Shown: positions 44,620 through 53,705, counted from the stretch's first letter. The stretch is 64,000 bases of DNA from Amycolatopsis oliviviridis (GCF_014654365.1 NZ_BNAY01000002.1:806001-870000), one strand, 5' to 3'. Program-made: numbers and translations. Notes: generated by a model not told the origin, from the sequence alone.

Positions 44620-44641
44620 ACCCCCTCGGGAAACGGGGGGT
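44620..44641 (-). terminator. Possible short terminator after the WS/DGAT gene
   Basis: ACCCCCT (44620-44626) pairs with GGGGGGT (44635-44641), 7 bp with one wobble, 8-nt loop, 15 bp beyond the WS/DGAT stop. No T run. Confidence 0.3.
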
Positions 44642-44655
44642 GCGGGAAGAGGGAT

Positions 44656-46047
44656 CTACGGCGTGGCTTTGAGAAGTTCGCCGAGAGCGTCCGGGAAGTG
44701 GTCCGCGAGCGGCCACAGCTCCCCGGTCAATTCGCGCGCGCCGAGCAGGCCGACGTCGACCCGGCCCGCGTTGGACAGCACGGTGACGTTGAGCCCGGCG
44801 CCGTGGAACACCGGACCGAGCGGATAGAGCCCGGTGATCCGGCAGCCCAGCAGGTACAACGGCATCTGCGGACCGGGCACATTGGACACCACCAGGTTGT
44901 GCACCACCGGATGCCGTTCGGCCAGGCGCAGCGCGGAATACGCGCGCACGGCGAGGCCGAACATGGTCGCGGCCGAGAACTGGGCCCAATCCTGGAGCAT
45001 GTCGGCGTCGATGTCGTGATGGTGGTCCTTGGAACGCCGGTTCGACTCCGCGAGCATGAACACCCGCGCAGCGGGATCCTCCAGATGCGTGGGCAACGAG
45101 GCGAAGAACGCCGAGACCTTGTTGCTGCCGTGGTCGCGTTCGGTGCGTTCGTGCACCGACACCGGCACGGTCGCCACCAGCGGGTCTTCCGGCAGTTCGC
45201 CGCGATCGCGCAGGAACCGGCGCAGCGCACCGGAAACGACGGCGAGGACGACGTCGTTGACCGTCACCCCGAAGGCGTTCTTGATCCGTTTGACCTCGTC
45301 GAGGTCGAGCGAGGTGTAGGCGACGCTGCGGTGTGCCGTGATCGTCCCGTTGAACGACGTGCGCGGCGCGGTGAACGGGACCGGCATCCCCTTGCCCTGC
45401 AACGCCTTACCGAGCCATTTCGGGACGAGCCCGAGCAGGTCCGGGAGCAGTTTCGCCACCTCGACCGGACGTTTCGCGAACGACGTCAGTCCCTCGCCGA
45501 GCAGCGCGCGCCTGCCGGGGACGCCTCCGTTGTGCCGTTCGTCACGCGCGATCTCCGGCGGGGCCGCGTCCGGTTCGAGACCGGCGAGATAGGTGATCAG
45601 GCTGGCGCCGCTGACGCCGTCGACGCTGGCGTGGTGCATCTTCAGCAGGACCGCGATCCCGCCGTCGGCCAGGCCTTCGATGACGTAGAGCTGCCACAGT
45701 GGTTGTGCGCGGTCCAGGCGTTGTCCCGCGATGTGGGCGCAGAGTTCGGCCAGTTCCCGCCGGTCGCCGGGTGCGGGTACGCCGATCCGGTGAACGTGGG
45801 CTTCCAGATCGAAGTCCTCGTCCTCGACCCACACCGGATGCGTGAGATTCCAGAGTGGATTGTGCAGCTTGCGCCGGAATGCCGGGATCAGCTGGACCCG
45901 TTCGGCCAGTTTCTCCTTGAAGCGCTCGAAGTCGTAGCCGCCGGGCATGGTCGCGCCGTCCAGGGTGAGCAGCCCGCACACATGCAGGACCTGGGTCGGT
46001 GTCTCCAGGTAGAGGAAACTCGCGTCCAGACCACTCAGTCGCTGCAT
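44656..46047 (-). CDS. Wax ester synthase / diacylglycerol acyltransferase
   Basis: A 463-residue WS/DGAT. The catalytic motif HHASVDG is at 138-144 (MHHASVDGVSG), and the family's PLWQLYVIEGL, NDVVLAVVSGALRRFL and VVSNVPGPQMPLYLLGCRI are intact. It makes wax esters or triacylglycerol from acyl-CoA. ATG at 46047 with AAGGTGA upstream. A perfect KstR box lies 23 bp upstream and is shared with the divergent lipase, so storage-lipid synthesis may be induced by steroids (inference). Confidence 0.9.
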   Translation of the reverse strand: MQRLSGLDASFLYLETPTQVLHVCGLLTLDGATMPGGYDFERFKEKLAERVQLIPAFRRKLHNPLWNLTHPVWVEDEDFDLEAHVHRIGVPAPGDRRELAELCAHIAGQRLDRAQPLWQLYVIEGLADGGIAVLLKMHHASVDGVSGASLITYLAGLEPDAAPPEIARDERHNGGVPGRRALLGEGLTSFAKRPVEVAKLLPDLLGLVPKWLGKALQGKGMPVPFTAPRTSFNGTITAHRSVAYTSLDLDEVKRIKNAFGVTVNDVVLAVVSGALRRFLRDRGELPEDPLVATVPVSVHERTERDHGSNKVSAFFASLPTHLEDPAARVFMLAESNRRSKDHHHDIDADMLQDWAQFSAATMFGLAVRAYSALRLAERHPVVHNLVVSNVPGPQMPLYLLGCRITGLYPLGPVFHGAGLNVTVLSNAGRVDVGLLGARELTGELWPLADHFPDALGELLKATP

Positions 46048-46069
46048 AAGAATCACCTTAAGTGAACTT

Positions 46070-46083
46070 TGCAACCGGTTCTA
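46070..46083. promoter_or_regulatory. KstR operator between WS/DGAT and lipase
   Basis: TGCAACCGGTTCTA satisfies TnnAACnnGTTnnA completely. It lies 23 bp from the WS/DGAT start and 31 bp from the lipase start. Confidence 0.8.
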
Positions 46084-46113
46084 GGCGGTCACCCGGCGGT
46101 AGGATCGGTGCCC

Positions 46114-47391
46114 ATGCAGCCGAGTTTCGTCGTCCGCCAGGCACTCCAGCTCGCGCTCACCGCGAACGCGCTGAAGCCGCCGAGAGGTGCCCGGACAGCG
46201 GTACCGGCGTTCTTCGCGGGCTGGCTCACCGGGGAACTCGCCCCCCATCTGCTCGCCCTCACCGCGGCCGACACGGCGGCGCATGTCGCGCGGCACCGGG
46301 GCGGGTCGAGCAAGGCCGGTCTCGCGCTCGCGACGGCGTCGGCGGCCGGGCTCGGCGCGCTGATCGCGCAGTCCCAGCGAGCCAGGGGCGAGATCGAGAC
46401 CGCACTGACCGAAGGCATCGGCAAGGCCTACGCCGACGAGCTCGAGCACCCGCCGAGCCCGACCGACCTCGCGACCCCGTGGGGCCAGCTGGCCATGCCG
46501 TTCCGCATGCGCGACCCGCAGGTCCGGCGGACCCGCGACATCGCCTACGCACCCGGCGGGAAGCGGTTCCTGCTCGACGTCTACGCCCCGCGCGAACCGG
46601 TCACCGGCGCGCCGATCCTGCTGCAGGTGCACGGCGGCGCGTGGGTGATCGGCAACAAGGACCAACAGGGCCTGCCGCTGATGCTGCACATGGCCAAACG
46701 CGGCTGGATCTGCATCGCGATCAACTACCCGCTCTCCCCCGCCGCCCGCTGGCCGGCGCATATCGTCGCGGCGAAACGCGCGCTGGCCTGGATCCGGGAC
46801 AACGCCGAGTCCTACGGCGGCGACCCGTCGTTCGTCGCCGTCACCGGGGGTTCGGCGGGCGGGCATCTCGCGGCGCTGCTGGCACTGACCGCGAACGACC
46901 CGGCGCTGCAGCCCGGTTTCACCGAGGCGGACACGAGCATCCAGGCCTGCGCCCCGCACTACGGCGTGTACGACTTCGCCGCGACCAGCGGGCGGCGCTC
47001 CAGCCAGACCCGGCTGAAGACACTGATCGCCCGGCACGTCTTCGAGGCGGACCGCGATCCGGTGAACTTCCTCGACGACTACATCGCGGCGTCACCGCTG
47101 GACCGGATCACCGAGGACGCGCCGCCGTTCTTCGTCATCCACGGCGTCCACGACTCGCTGGTGCCGGTGGGCGAGGCCCGCGAATTCGTGCGGCGCCTGC
47201 GGGAGAAGTCCCAGCGTGAGGTCGCGTACGCGGAGATCTCCGGCGCTCAGCACGCCTTCGACGTCTTCCCCTCGATCCGCAGCGCGCACGTGGTCCGCGG
47301 GGTGGAGCGGTTCCTGGAGTGGAGCCACCGCACCTGGCGGTCCGGGGAGGCACCGCACTCACGTGATCAGACCCGGAACTCACGTGCTTGA
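46114..47391 (+). CDS. Esterase/lipase, LipC-like (HSL family)
   Basis: A 425-residue alpha/beta hydrolase. Oxyanion motif VHGGAWVIG near 184-192, nucleophile in TGGSAGGHLAALLAL near 246-260, Asp in IHGVHDSLVP and His in GAQHAFDVF. A hydrophobic N-terminal 90 residues may associate with membranes. ATG at 46114. Divergent from the WS/DGAT over a KstR box; could release fatty acids or sterol from esters (inference). Its last eleven codons and the stop lie inside the 21-nt repeat element. Confidence 0.83.
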   Translation: MQPSFVVRQALQLALTANALKPPRGARTAVPAFFAGWLTGELAPHLLALTAADTAAHVARHRGGSSKAGLALATASAAGLGALIAQSQRARGEIETALTEGIGKAYADELEHPPSPTDLATPWGQLAMPFRMRDPQVRRTRDIAYAPGGKRFLLDVYAPREPVTGAPILLQVHGGAWVIGNKDQQGLPLMLHMAKRGWICIAINYPLSPAARWPAHIVAAKRALAWIRDNAESYGGDPSFVAVTGGSAGGHLAALLALTANDPALQPGFTEADTSIQACAPHYGVYDFAATSGRRSSQTRLKTLIARHVFEADRDPVNFLDDYIAASPLDRITEDAPPFFVIHGVHDSLVPVGEAREFVRRLREKSQREVAYAEISGAQHAFDVFPSIRSAHVVRGVERFLEWSHRTWRSGEAPHSRDQTRNSRA

Positions 47392-47477
47392 AGCCGGGAC
47401 TCACGTGATCGGAGGCCGCACACCCGAGTTACGGCTCTGATCACGCGAGTCACGCCTTCAAGCACGCGAGTCACGCC
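47357..47477. repeat. 21-nt-period inverted repeat element, copy 2
   Basis: ACTCACGTG occurs at 47357, 47378 and 47399, exactly 21 bp apart; the inverted unit CACGCGAGT is at 47442 and 47463, also 21 bp apart. The arms 47372-47410 and 47439-47477 match inversely at 31 of 39 positions. Linkers such as CTTGAAGCCGGG resemble those of the copy at 10580-10693. It lies at the convergent ends of the lipase and SWIM genes. Confidence 0.82.
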
Positions 47478-47501
47478 TTCACCTCGGCCGAGCCGCCGGT
47501 G

Positions 47502-48686
47502 TCAGGGTGGGTAGAGCACGTCTGTCGGCCGCGCGGACGCCGGGCCGTCGACCCGCCAGCCCTCGCCCTCGCGCACGAAGCGGTACCAGCGTTCGTCACG
47601 GCCGTAGCGCAGTTGCAGGTCGCCCTGGGTGATCCGGTTCCGCCAGGTCTTCGGCGTTCCCGGCAGCCCCGACTCGGCGAAGTCCGCCTTGGCCTGTGCG
47701 AGCGGCGCCTGCGCCGGCCGCCAGACCTCCCGGACGGCCGCCATCCCGCCCCGGCCCGCCTCACGCCAGGCCTGTGCCCAGACGGCGAGCTCCCGCGCCG
47801 CGACCCCGGCCGCCTCGGCGAGTCCGGCGACCTCGCCGGGATCGCCCGCCGCCGCCCGGCGCGCGAGGTCTTCCTCGAACGACAGGTCCGTCTCGCGCTC
47901 GGGCCCCATGACCAGCAGCTCCCAGGCCCTCGCGGCGGCGTCGGCAGCCAGTTCCGCGAACGTGTCGCTGCTCCAGCCGGTGCGGTGCGGCGGGTCGATG
48001 TCGAGGACCGCCGGTGGTCCGACCGTGCCCGGGACGGCCAGCCGCGGCGGCAACGCGGCGATCCGCCGGGTGTAGGCGCGTTTCGGGTCCACACCGGGCG
48101 CCGCGGGGGCGCGCACCCGCTTGCCCGGCCGGCTCGCGGGAGCCCGGCGGGCCCGCAGTTCCGCGAGCACGGCCTCCCTCGGCCTGCCGCGCAGCAGGAA
48201 CAGCACGAACGGATCGGCGTCGACCTCGTCCGCGACCAGGTAGTACACCGCGGCGACGTGCTTGCACGGATTCGCGCTGTCGGGACAGGAACACTTCGGC
48301 CGGAGATCGCCGGGGCCGGGAAGCAGGTCCGCGCCGGCGGCCCGCGCGTCCTCGGCCAGCTCGCCGGGCAGTTCGCCGTCGAGCAGGGCGGCGACGTGCC
48401 CGAGCCGGGTACCGGCCATGCCGAGCAGGCTCTCCCATTGCTCGTCGGTGAACGCCTTCATGTGGATGGTCACCCGGTACGGCACCGCGCGGCTGCCCTG
48501 CACCCAGGCCGTCACCTCGCCCGCGCCGACCGCGAGCTTGCTGACCGTGCCTTTGCGCGCGTACGTCCGGCCTCGCGGCAACCGGTTCGGGTCGAGCTTG
48601 GCTCGCTCCTCCAGCGCCTCGACCCACGCCGCGCCCCACCACGTGTTGCCGAAGGTGCGCCGTTTCCGGCCGGTCACGCCGGGCAT
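47502..48686 (-). CDS. SWIM zinc-finger protein
   Basis: A 394-residue protein. The SWIM domain KCSCPDSANPCKHVAAVYY (CxCx6CxH) lies near residues 136-154. The N-terminal FGNTWWGAAWVEALEERA is the usual start of actinobacterial SWIM partner proteins. ATG at 48686 shares a base with the SNF2 stop (TGATG), so the two are coupled. SWIM proteins bind DNA or protein; with the helicase it may form a remodelling or repair unit, role undefined. Confidence 0.87.
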   Translation of the reverse strand: MPGVTGRKRRTFGNTWWGAAWVEALEERAKLDPNRLPRGRTYARKGTVSKLAVGAGEVTAWVQGSRAVPYRVTIHMKAFTDEQWESLLGMAGTRLGHVAALLDGELPGELAEDARAAGADLLPGPGDLRPKCSCPDSANPCKHVAAVYYLVADEVDADPFVLFLLRGRPREAVLAELRARRAPASRPGKRVRAPAAPGVDPKRAYTRRIAALPPRLAVPGTVGPPAVLDIDPPHRTGWSSDTFAELAADAAARAWELLVMGPERETDLSFEEDLARRAAAGDPGEVAGLAEAAGVAARELAVWAQAWREAGRGGMAAVREVWRPAQAPLAQAKADFAESGLPGTPKTWRNRITQGDLQLRYGRDERWYRFVREGEGWRVDGPASARPTDVLYPP

Positions 48687-51451
48687 CAGGTCTCCCCGAG
48701 CCGGACGAGGTCGGCGAGTTCGTCGTCGGACAGTTCGGTGATCCAGTTCTCGCCCGCACCGATGACCGCGTCGGCCAGCCCGCGTTTGGTCTCCAGCATC
48801 GTGGCGATGCGCTCTTCCAGGGTGCCCTCGGCGATCAGCCGGTGCACCTGGACCGGCCTGTCCTGCCCGATCCGGTACGCGCGGTCGGTGGCCTGGTCCT
48901 CGACGGCCGGGTTCCACCAGCGGTCGTAGTGGATCACGTGGGTGGCCTTGGTCAGGTTGAGCCCGACGCCGCCCGCCTTCAGCGAGAGCAGGAACACCGG
49001 CACCTCACCGGCCTGGAACCGGGCGACCATGTCTTCGCGGTCCTTGGGCGTGCTCGACCCGGACAGCAGCATCGTCGGCAGCCCTCGTTCGGCGAGGCGT
49101 TTCTCCAGCAGGCGGCACAGCTGGACGTACTGGCTGAACACGAGCACGCTGTCGCCCTCGTCGAGGATGACGTCGAGCAGTTCTTCGAACGCGGCGAGCT
49201 TGCCGGACCGGCCGTGCAGCACCCCGGGTTCCTTGAGGTACTGCGCCGGATGGTTGCAGATCTGCTTGAGCTCGGTGAGCAGTTTGAGCACCTGCCCGCG
49301 CCGGGCCGCCCCGTCCAGCTCGCGGATCATCGCGAGGTTCTCCCGGACCACGGCCTCGTACAGCGTGGTCTGCTCGGCGGTGAGCGGGACGAACCGGTCG
49401 GTCTCGGTCTTGCGCGGGAGTTCGGGGGCGATGTCCGGGTCGGTCTTCTTGCGGCGCAACAGGAACGGCCGCACGGTCGTGGCCAGCCGCTCGGTGACCG
49501 CGACGTCCCGGTTGCGTTCGATCGGGCGGGCGACCTTGCGGCGGAACCCGTCGAGGGAGCCGAGCAGGCCCGGCGTCGTCCAGTCCACTATGGACCACAG
49601 CTCGGTGAGCCGGTTCTCCATCGGCGTCCCGGTCAAGGCGACCTTCGCGGCGGCCGGGATCTTCCGCAGTTCCTTGGCGGTGACCGAAAGCGGGTTCTTG
49701 ACATGCTGGGCCTCGTCGGCGGCGATCATCCCCCAGTCCACTTCGGACAGTGCTTCGCGATCCCGGCGGAGGACACCGTACGTGGCGAGCACGACCTCGT
49801 CCGGCGCGACCTCGTCGAGATGCCGTCCGCCGCCGTGGAACCGGCGCACCGGGATGTCCGGCGCGAACCGGGCGAACTCACGTTCCCAGTTGCCCAGCAA
49901 CGACGTCGGGCACAGGACGAGCGTGGGGCCCTCCCTGCGCGGGCGGCGGTGCAGATGCAGGGAGATGAGCTGGATCGTCTTGCCCAGCCCCATGTCGTCG
50001 GCGAGGCAGGCGCCGAGACCGAGGCCGGTCATCGTCGCCAGCCAGGCGAGACCCGCCTTCTGATACGGCCGCAGGGTGGCCTTCAGTTCCGCGGGCTGCT
50101 CGATCGGTTCCCCGGCGCTTTCCCGGATGCGCTGGAGCAGCCCCGTCATCGCCGACGGGACGGTGAACTCGACCTTCTCGCCGTCCAGTTCCAGTTCGCC
50201 GGTGAGCGCCGCGGCCAGCGCCTCGGCACCGGAGAGCTTCTTCGTGCGATGAGCGCGCACCTTGGCGATCAAGCGTGCGTCGACCTTGACCCATTTGCCG
50301 CGCAGCCGGACCAGCGGCCGTTTGGCCTCCGCGAGCGCGGTGACCTCGGCGTCGGTGAGCTCCTCGTCCCCGAGGCTCAGCCGCCAGCGGAACTGCAACA
50401 GGCTCTTGAGCGTGAACTCGGGCCCGGTGACACTGCCCGGGGCCTGCGTCGCGCTCGCCTTGGCCTTGAGCTCGCCCGAGAAGAGATCCTTCGGCCACTG
50501 CACCTCGATACCGGCGCCGCCGAGCGCCGCGTCCCCGTGGGTCAGCAGGTCGACGACCTCGTCGTACTCCAGCGCCAGCTCGGTCGGCGCGGCCGACCGG
50601 AGGATGCGCCCCAGCGGCGCCCACGCCCTGGCGCCCCGGCGCAGACCGAGCAGCATCTGGGTCTCGACCTGCTCGCCCATCCGCTCCAGGACGGCTTCGG
50701 GTGCGTCCCACAGCGTCGCCGCCTCGACGATCAGGCTCGGATCCGCGGCGCTCCGCACGGCGACGACGGCGGAGAACGTCGGCTCGTCTTCAGGAACCTC
50801 GGGCTCATGCACTTCCATGCGCAGCACGAGATGCGCGCCCTGCGCCTGCCGGGAGCTCAGTTCCGCGAGCCACGCGGCACCGTCCGGCCCGACCAGCGTT
50901 GGCTCAGCCGCGGCGAACGCCGGACCGCCCGCCGCGACGCTCGCGGCGGGCGTACGGACCAGCACGTCCGCCGTCGCGTCCCAGAACGCGCGGATCAACG
51001 ACTCCGGCGAGTGCAGCCTGATCCGTTTCAGCCCGGACAACGGCAGCGCGTGCGCCTCGGGCGGCAACGCGGCGGCGAGACCGCGCAACATCTCCTCGTC
51101 GGTGACGTCGAGCGGGCCGACCCGCCACGAATCCACCCCGCCGGGTGAGGCGGCGGGCAGCAGCCTGCCACGGGCGATGAGGTTCACCCCGGCCTCGGCG
51201 ACGGCCGACCACGCGGCGATGGCCGGGCTCAGGTCGCCGTCCGCGGTCAGCAGCCGGGGAATCACGCGTGACAACGGGACGAGCGCCGCGTCGACCTTCG
51301 TGCGCCGGAAGACCTTCCCCACCGGCAGCACGAGTTCGATCGCGGTGTCACCCGCTACGCCGTCTCCCCAGAGCGCCAGCACGCCGTCCCGCGGGGGATC
51401 CGAGGGGACGAAGGTGGCTTGGGTTCCTGTGCCGAACTCCACGACCCGCAC
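48686..51451 (-). CDS. SNF2-family DEAD/H helicase (HepA-like)
   Basis: A 921-residue protein. Residues 1-430 are a bacterial SNF2 N-terminal region. The ATPase core has Walker A DDMGLGKTIQ near 484, DEAQHVKN near 579, TGTPMENRLTELWSI and the helicase C motifs LVFSQYVQL and DRWWNPAVEDQATDRAYRIG. It translocates on duplex DNA. Followed by the coupled SWIM gene, a pairing frequent in actinobacteria. Confidence 0.9.
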   Translation of the reverse strand: MRVVEFGTGTQATFVPSDPPRDGVLALWGDGVAGDTAIELVLPVGKVFRRTKVDAALVPLSRVIPRLLTADGDLSPAIAAWSAVAEAGVNLIARGRLLPAASPGGVDSWRVGPLDVTDEEMLRGLAAALPPEAHALPLSGLKRIRLHSPESLIRAFWDATADVLVRTPAASVAAGGPAFAAAEPTLVGPDGAAWLAELSSRQAQGAHLVLRMEVHEPEVPEDEPTFSAVVAVRSAADPSLIVEAATLWDAPEAVLERMGEQVETQMLLGLRRGARAWAPLGRILRSAAPTELALEYDEVVDLLTHGDAALGGAGIEVQWPKDLFSGELKAKASATQAPGSVTGPEFTLKSLLQFRWRLSLGDEELTDAEVTALAEAKRPLVRLRGKWVKVDARLIAKVRAHRTKKLSGAEALAAALTGELELDGEKVEFTVPSAMTGLLQRIRESAGEPIEQPAELKATLRPYQKAGLAWLATMTGLGLGACLADDMGLGKTIQLISLHLHRRPRREGPTLVLCPTSLLGNWEREFARFAPDIPVRRFHGGGRHLDEVAPDEVVLATYGVLRRDREALSEVDWGMIAADEAQHVKNPLSVTAKELRKIPAAAKVALTGTPMENRLTELWSIVDWTTPGLLGSLDGFRRKVARPIERNRDVAVTERLATTVRPFLLRRKKTDPDIAPELPRKTETDRFVPLTAEQTTLYEAVVRENLAMIRELDGAARRGQVLKLLTELKQICNHPAQYLKEPGVLHGRSGKLAAFEELLDVILDEGDSVLVFSQYVQLCRLLEKRLAERGLPTMLLSGSSTPKDREDMVARFQAGEVPVFLLSLKAGGVGLNLTKATHVIHYDRWWNPAVEDQATDRAYRIGQDRPVQVHRLIAEGTLEERIATMLETKRGLADAVIGAGENWITELSDDELADLVRLGET

Positions 51452-51485
51452 GCTAGAGCACGGGACCGACAGCCGTCGGGCGGCG

Positions 51486-51542
51486 GTGTCGTGAAAGGGC
51501 CGTTCAGGACATAAAACGTCTTGAACGGCCCTTTCATGACAC
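51486..51542. terminator. 25-bp stem-loop upstream of the SNF2 gene
   Basis: 51486-51510 pairs with 51518-51542 over 25 bp with two G-U positions and a 7-nt loop ATAAAAC. The core is TGAAAGGGCCGTTCA. It lies downstream of fadE34 on the minus strand and could be its terminator. Confidence 0.6.
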
Positions 51543-51547
51543 TCGAA

Positions 51548-51581
51548 ACGGCCGTGACAGGGACTTTCGCGACACGGCCGT
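51548..51581 (-). terminator. Short hairpin at the fadE34 stop
   Basis: ACGGCCGTG (51548-51556) and CACGGCCGT (51573-51581) form a perfect 9-bp stem that reaches the last base of the fadE34 stop codon. Confidence 0.4.
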
Positions 51582-53656
51582 CAGGAGCGTGGAAGCCCCA
51601 GCAACCGCTCCGCGGTCAGCGAGAGCAGCACCTGCGTAGTGCCGCCGGCGATACTGAGGCACCGCGTCAGCAGGAACTCGTGCTGCGCGGGATCCCCGGC
51701 CACGAGAGCGTCCTCACCGAGCGCCTCCAGCGCGAATTCCGCCACCGCCTGCCGGTGCCGGACGCCCAGCAGCTTGCGCACGCTCGACTCGGCGCCCGGG
51801 TCCTGGCCGTCGAGCCGCCGCAGCGTCGCCCGCAGGTCCAGGACCGAGCACGCGCTCCCGTCGGCGATCAGCTCACCGAGTTTCTCCAGGTCCGCCTCGT
51901 CGCCCAGGGTGGCGAGCAGGTTCTCGACACCCTCCCCCACCGCGGACCCGCTGCCGAGGGCCACGCGCTCGTTCGCCAGCGTGGTCCGCGCGAGTCGCCA
52001 GCCGCCGTCGACCTCCCCGACGACCATGTCGTCCGGGACGAAGACGTCGTCGAGGAACACCTCGTTGAAGACGGCGTCACCGGTGATCTCTCGCAGGGGA
52101 CGCGTGCTGATCCCGTCGGCGGTCATGTCGACGAGGAAGTAGGTGATCCCCTTGTGTTTCGGGACGTCCGGGTCGGTGCGCGCCAGGCAGATCGCCCAAT
52201 CGGCTTCGCGCGCGAGCGAGGTCCACACCTTCTGGCCGTTCAGCAGCCACCCGCCGTCGGCACGCCGGGCCGTCGTGCGGAGCGACGCGAGATCGGAGCC
52301 CGCCTCGGGCTCGCTGAACAGCTGGCACCAGGTGATCTCGCCGCGCAGCGTGGGCGCGGCGAATCGTTCGCGCTGGGCCTCGGAGCCGTGTTCCAGCAGT
52401 GTCGGCACCGCCCAGGCGCCGATGACCAGATCCGGGCGCCGGACGCCGGCTTCGGAGAGCGCGGCGTCGATCCGCAGTTGCTCGGCCGCCGTGGCGCCCC
52501 GGCCGTACGGCGCGGGCCAGTGCGGGGCCAGCAGCCCCGAATCGGCCAGCGCGACACGCCGTCCCGCTTCGGGCAGGGCGGCGATTTCGCCGACCAGGTC
52601 ACGGAGTCCGGCGTCTTCGCCGACCTCGACGCGCAACGTCCGGCGGTCACCGCGCAGCGCGAGTTCGGCGGCGCGGCGGCGCCAGCGGGCGGCCCCGCCG
52701 AGCCAGTGCCGCAGGGCCACGGCGCGGCGCAGATAGAAGTGCGCGTCGTGCTCCCAGGTGAAGCCGATGCCGCCGAGGACCTGAATGCAGTCCTTCGCGT
52801 TGGCCACGGCCGCGTCGAGGGCGTAGGCAGCCGCGGTCGCCGCCGCGAGGTCGTGCTGCGCGGGATCGTCGGCAGCCCTCGCCGCGTCCCACGCGAGCGC
52901 GTCGGTGGCCTCGGCCCGGCAGAGCATTTCCGCGCACAGATGCTTGATCGCCTGGAACGACCCGATGGGACGACCGAACTGCTCTCGCACCTTGGCGTAC
53001 TCGACGGCGGTCCGAAGACACCATCGCGCGATCCCCGCGGCTTCGGCCGCGCCGAGCGTGGCGGCGTAGGTTTCCACCGGCAGGTCGTCGAAAACCGCCT
53101 CGGGCCGCACCTTCGTACAGCGGACGCGGCCGACCGGCCGGGAGACGTCGAAGGGGTCGCCCGGCTCGATGTCCACTCCGGACGTCCCAGGTGGAATGAG
53201 CGCGGAGACGTCACCGTCGGAGACCAGCGACCACGCCGACGGGTGAACGTCGAGAGCCGGTCCCGACTCGCCGTCGACGACCGAATCCGCGATGCGGAAG
53301 CCCCGGCCGAGCACCACCGCCAGCCGTTCGGTCCCGTCCGCGAGACCGGGCAGGATCTCTTTGGCCGCTTGGGGAACCGTCGCGAGCAACGCGCCGCCCA
53401 ACGCCGTCCCGAGGACAGGACCGGGCACGAGCGCTTCGGCCGCTTCGGCGAGCCCGGCGGCCAGATCGGCGAGTGTGCCTCCCGCGCCGCCGACGTCTTC
53501 GGGAATCGCCACGCCGAACAAGCCGAGTTCCGCCAGTCCTGGCGGCGGCTCGGCGATCCGGCCACTCCGGACGGCGTCGACCGGGCGGGCGGACGCCGCC
53601 CAGGCCCTGATCGACGCGGCCAGCGCCGCCTGTTCCTCGGTGAGCGCGATCGACAC
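51581..53656 (-). CDS. fadE34: FadE34 (ChsE3), fused double acyl-CoA dehydrogenase
   Basis: A 691-residue fusion of two dehydrogenase chains. The N-terminal half is FadE28-like (AIPEDVGGAGGTLADLAAGL, REQFGRPIGSFQAIKHLCAE, QVLGGIGFTWEHDAHFY). The C-terminal half, from about 345, is FadE29-like (QLFSEPEAGSDLASLRTTAR, NGQKVWTSLAREADWA, GGTTQVLLSLTAERLLGLP). FadE34 dehydrogenates the 24-carbon side-chain CoA. Divergent from kstR, as Rv3573c is from Rv3574, with a perfect KstR box 36 bp upstream. Confidence 0.9.
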   Translation of the reverse strand: MSIALTEEQAALAASIRAWAASARPVDAVRSGRIAEPPPGLAELGLFGVAIPEDVGGAGGTLADLAAGLAEAAEALVPGPVLGTALGGALLATVPQAAKEILPGLADGTERLAVVLGRGFRIADSVVDGESGPALDVHPSAWSLVSDGDVSALIPPGTSGVDIEPGDPFDVSRPVGRVRCTKVRPEAVFDDLPVETYAATLGAAEAAGIARWCLRTAVEYAKVREQFGRPIGSFQAIKHLCAEMLCRAEATDALAWDAARAADDPAQHDLAAATAAAYALDAAVANAKDCIQVLGGIGFTWEHDAHFYLRRAVALRHWLGGAARWRRRAAELALRGDRRTLRVEVGEDAGLRDLVGEIAALPEAGRRVALADSGLLAPHWPAPYGRGATAAEQLRIDAALSEAGVRRPDLVIGAWAVPTLLEHGSEAQRERFAAPTLRGEITWCQLFSEPEAGSDLASLRTTARRADGGWLLNGQKVWTSLAREADWAICLARTDPDVPKHKGITYFLVDMTADGISTRPLREITGDAVFNEVFLDDVFVPDDMVVGEVDGGWRLARTTLANERVALGSGSAVGEGVENLLATLGDEADLEKLGELIADGSACSVLDLRATLRRLDGQDPGAESSVRKLLGVRHRQAVAEFALEALGEDALVAGDPAQHEFLLTRCLSIAGGTTQVLLSLTAERLLGLPRS

Positions 53657-53691
53657 GGATGGACCTCCTCGCGGTGACCTACCCGCGAGTG

Positions 53692-53705
53692 TAGAACGTG
53701 TTACA
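53692..53705. promoter_or_regulatory. KstR operator, fadE34-kstR region
   Basis: TAGAACGTGTTACA satisfies all fixed positions of TnnAACnnGTTnnA. It lies 36 bp upstream of fadE34. Confidence 0.82.

Noticed and set aside
48842..51148. 768-codon plus-strand open frame across the SNF2 gene
   Set aside because: Complement of a strongly supported helicase with Walker motifs; no start signal and no recognisable domain.
47502..51451. Defence island around the SNF2/SWIM genes
   Set aside because: No methylase, nuclease or other defence genes adjoin; the pair is common in actinobacterial chromosomes.
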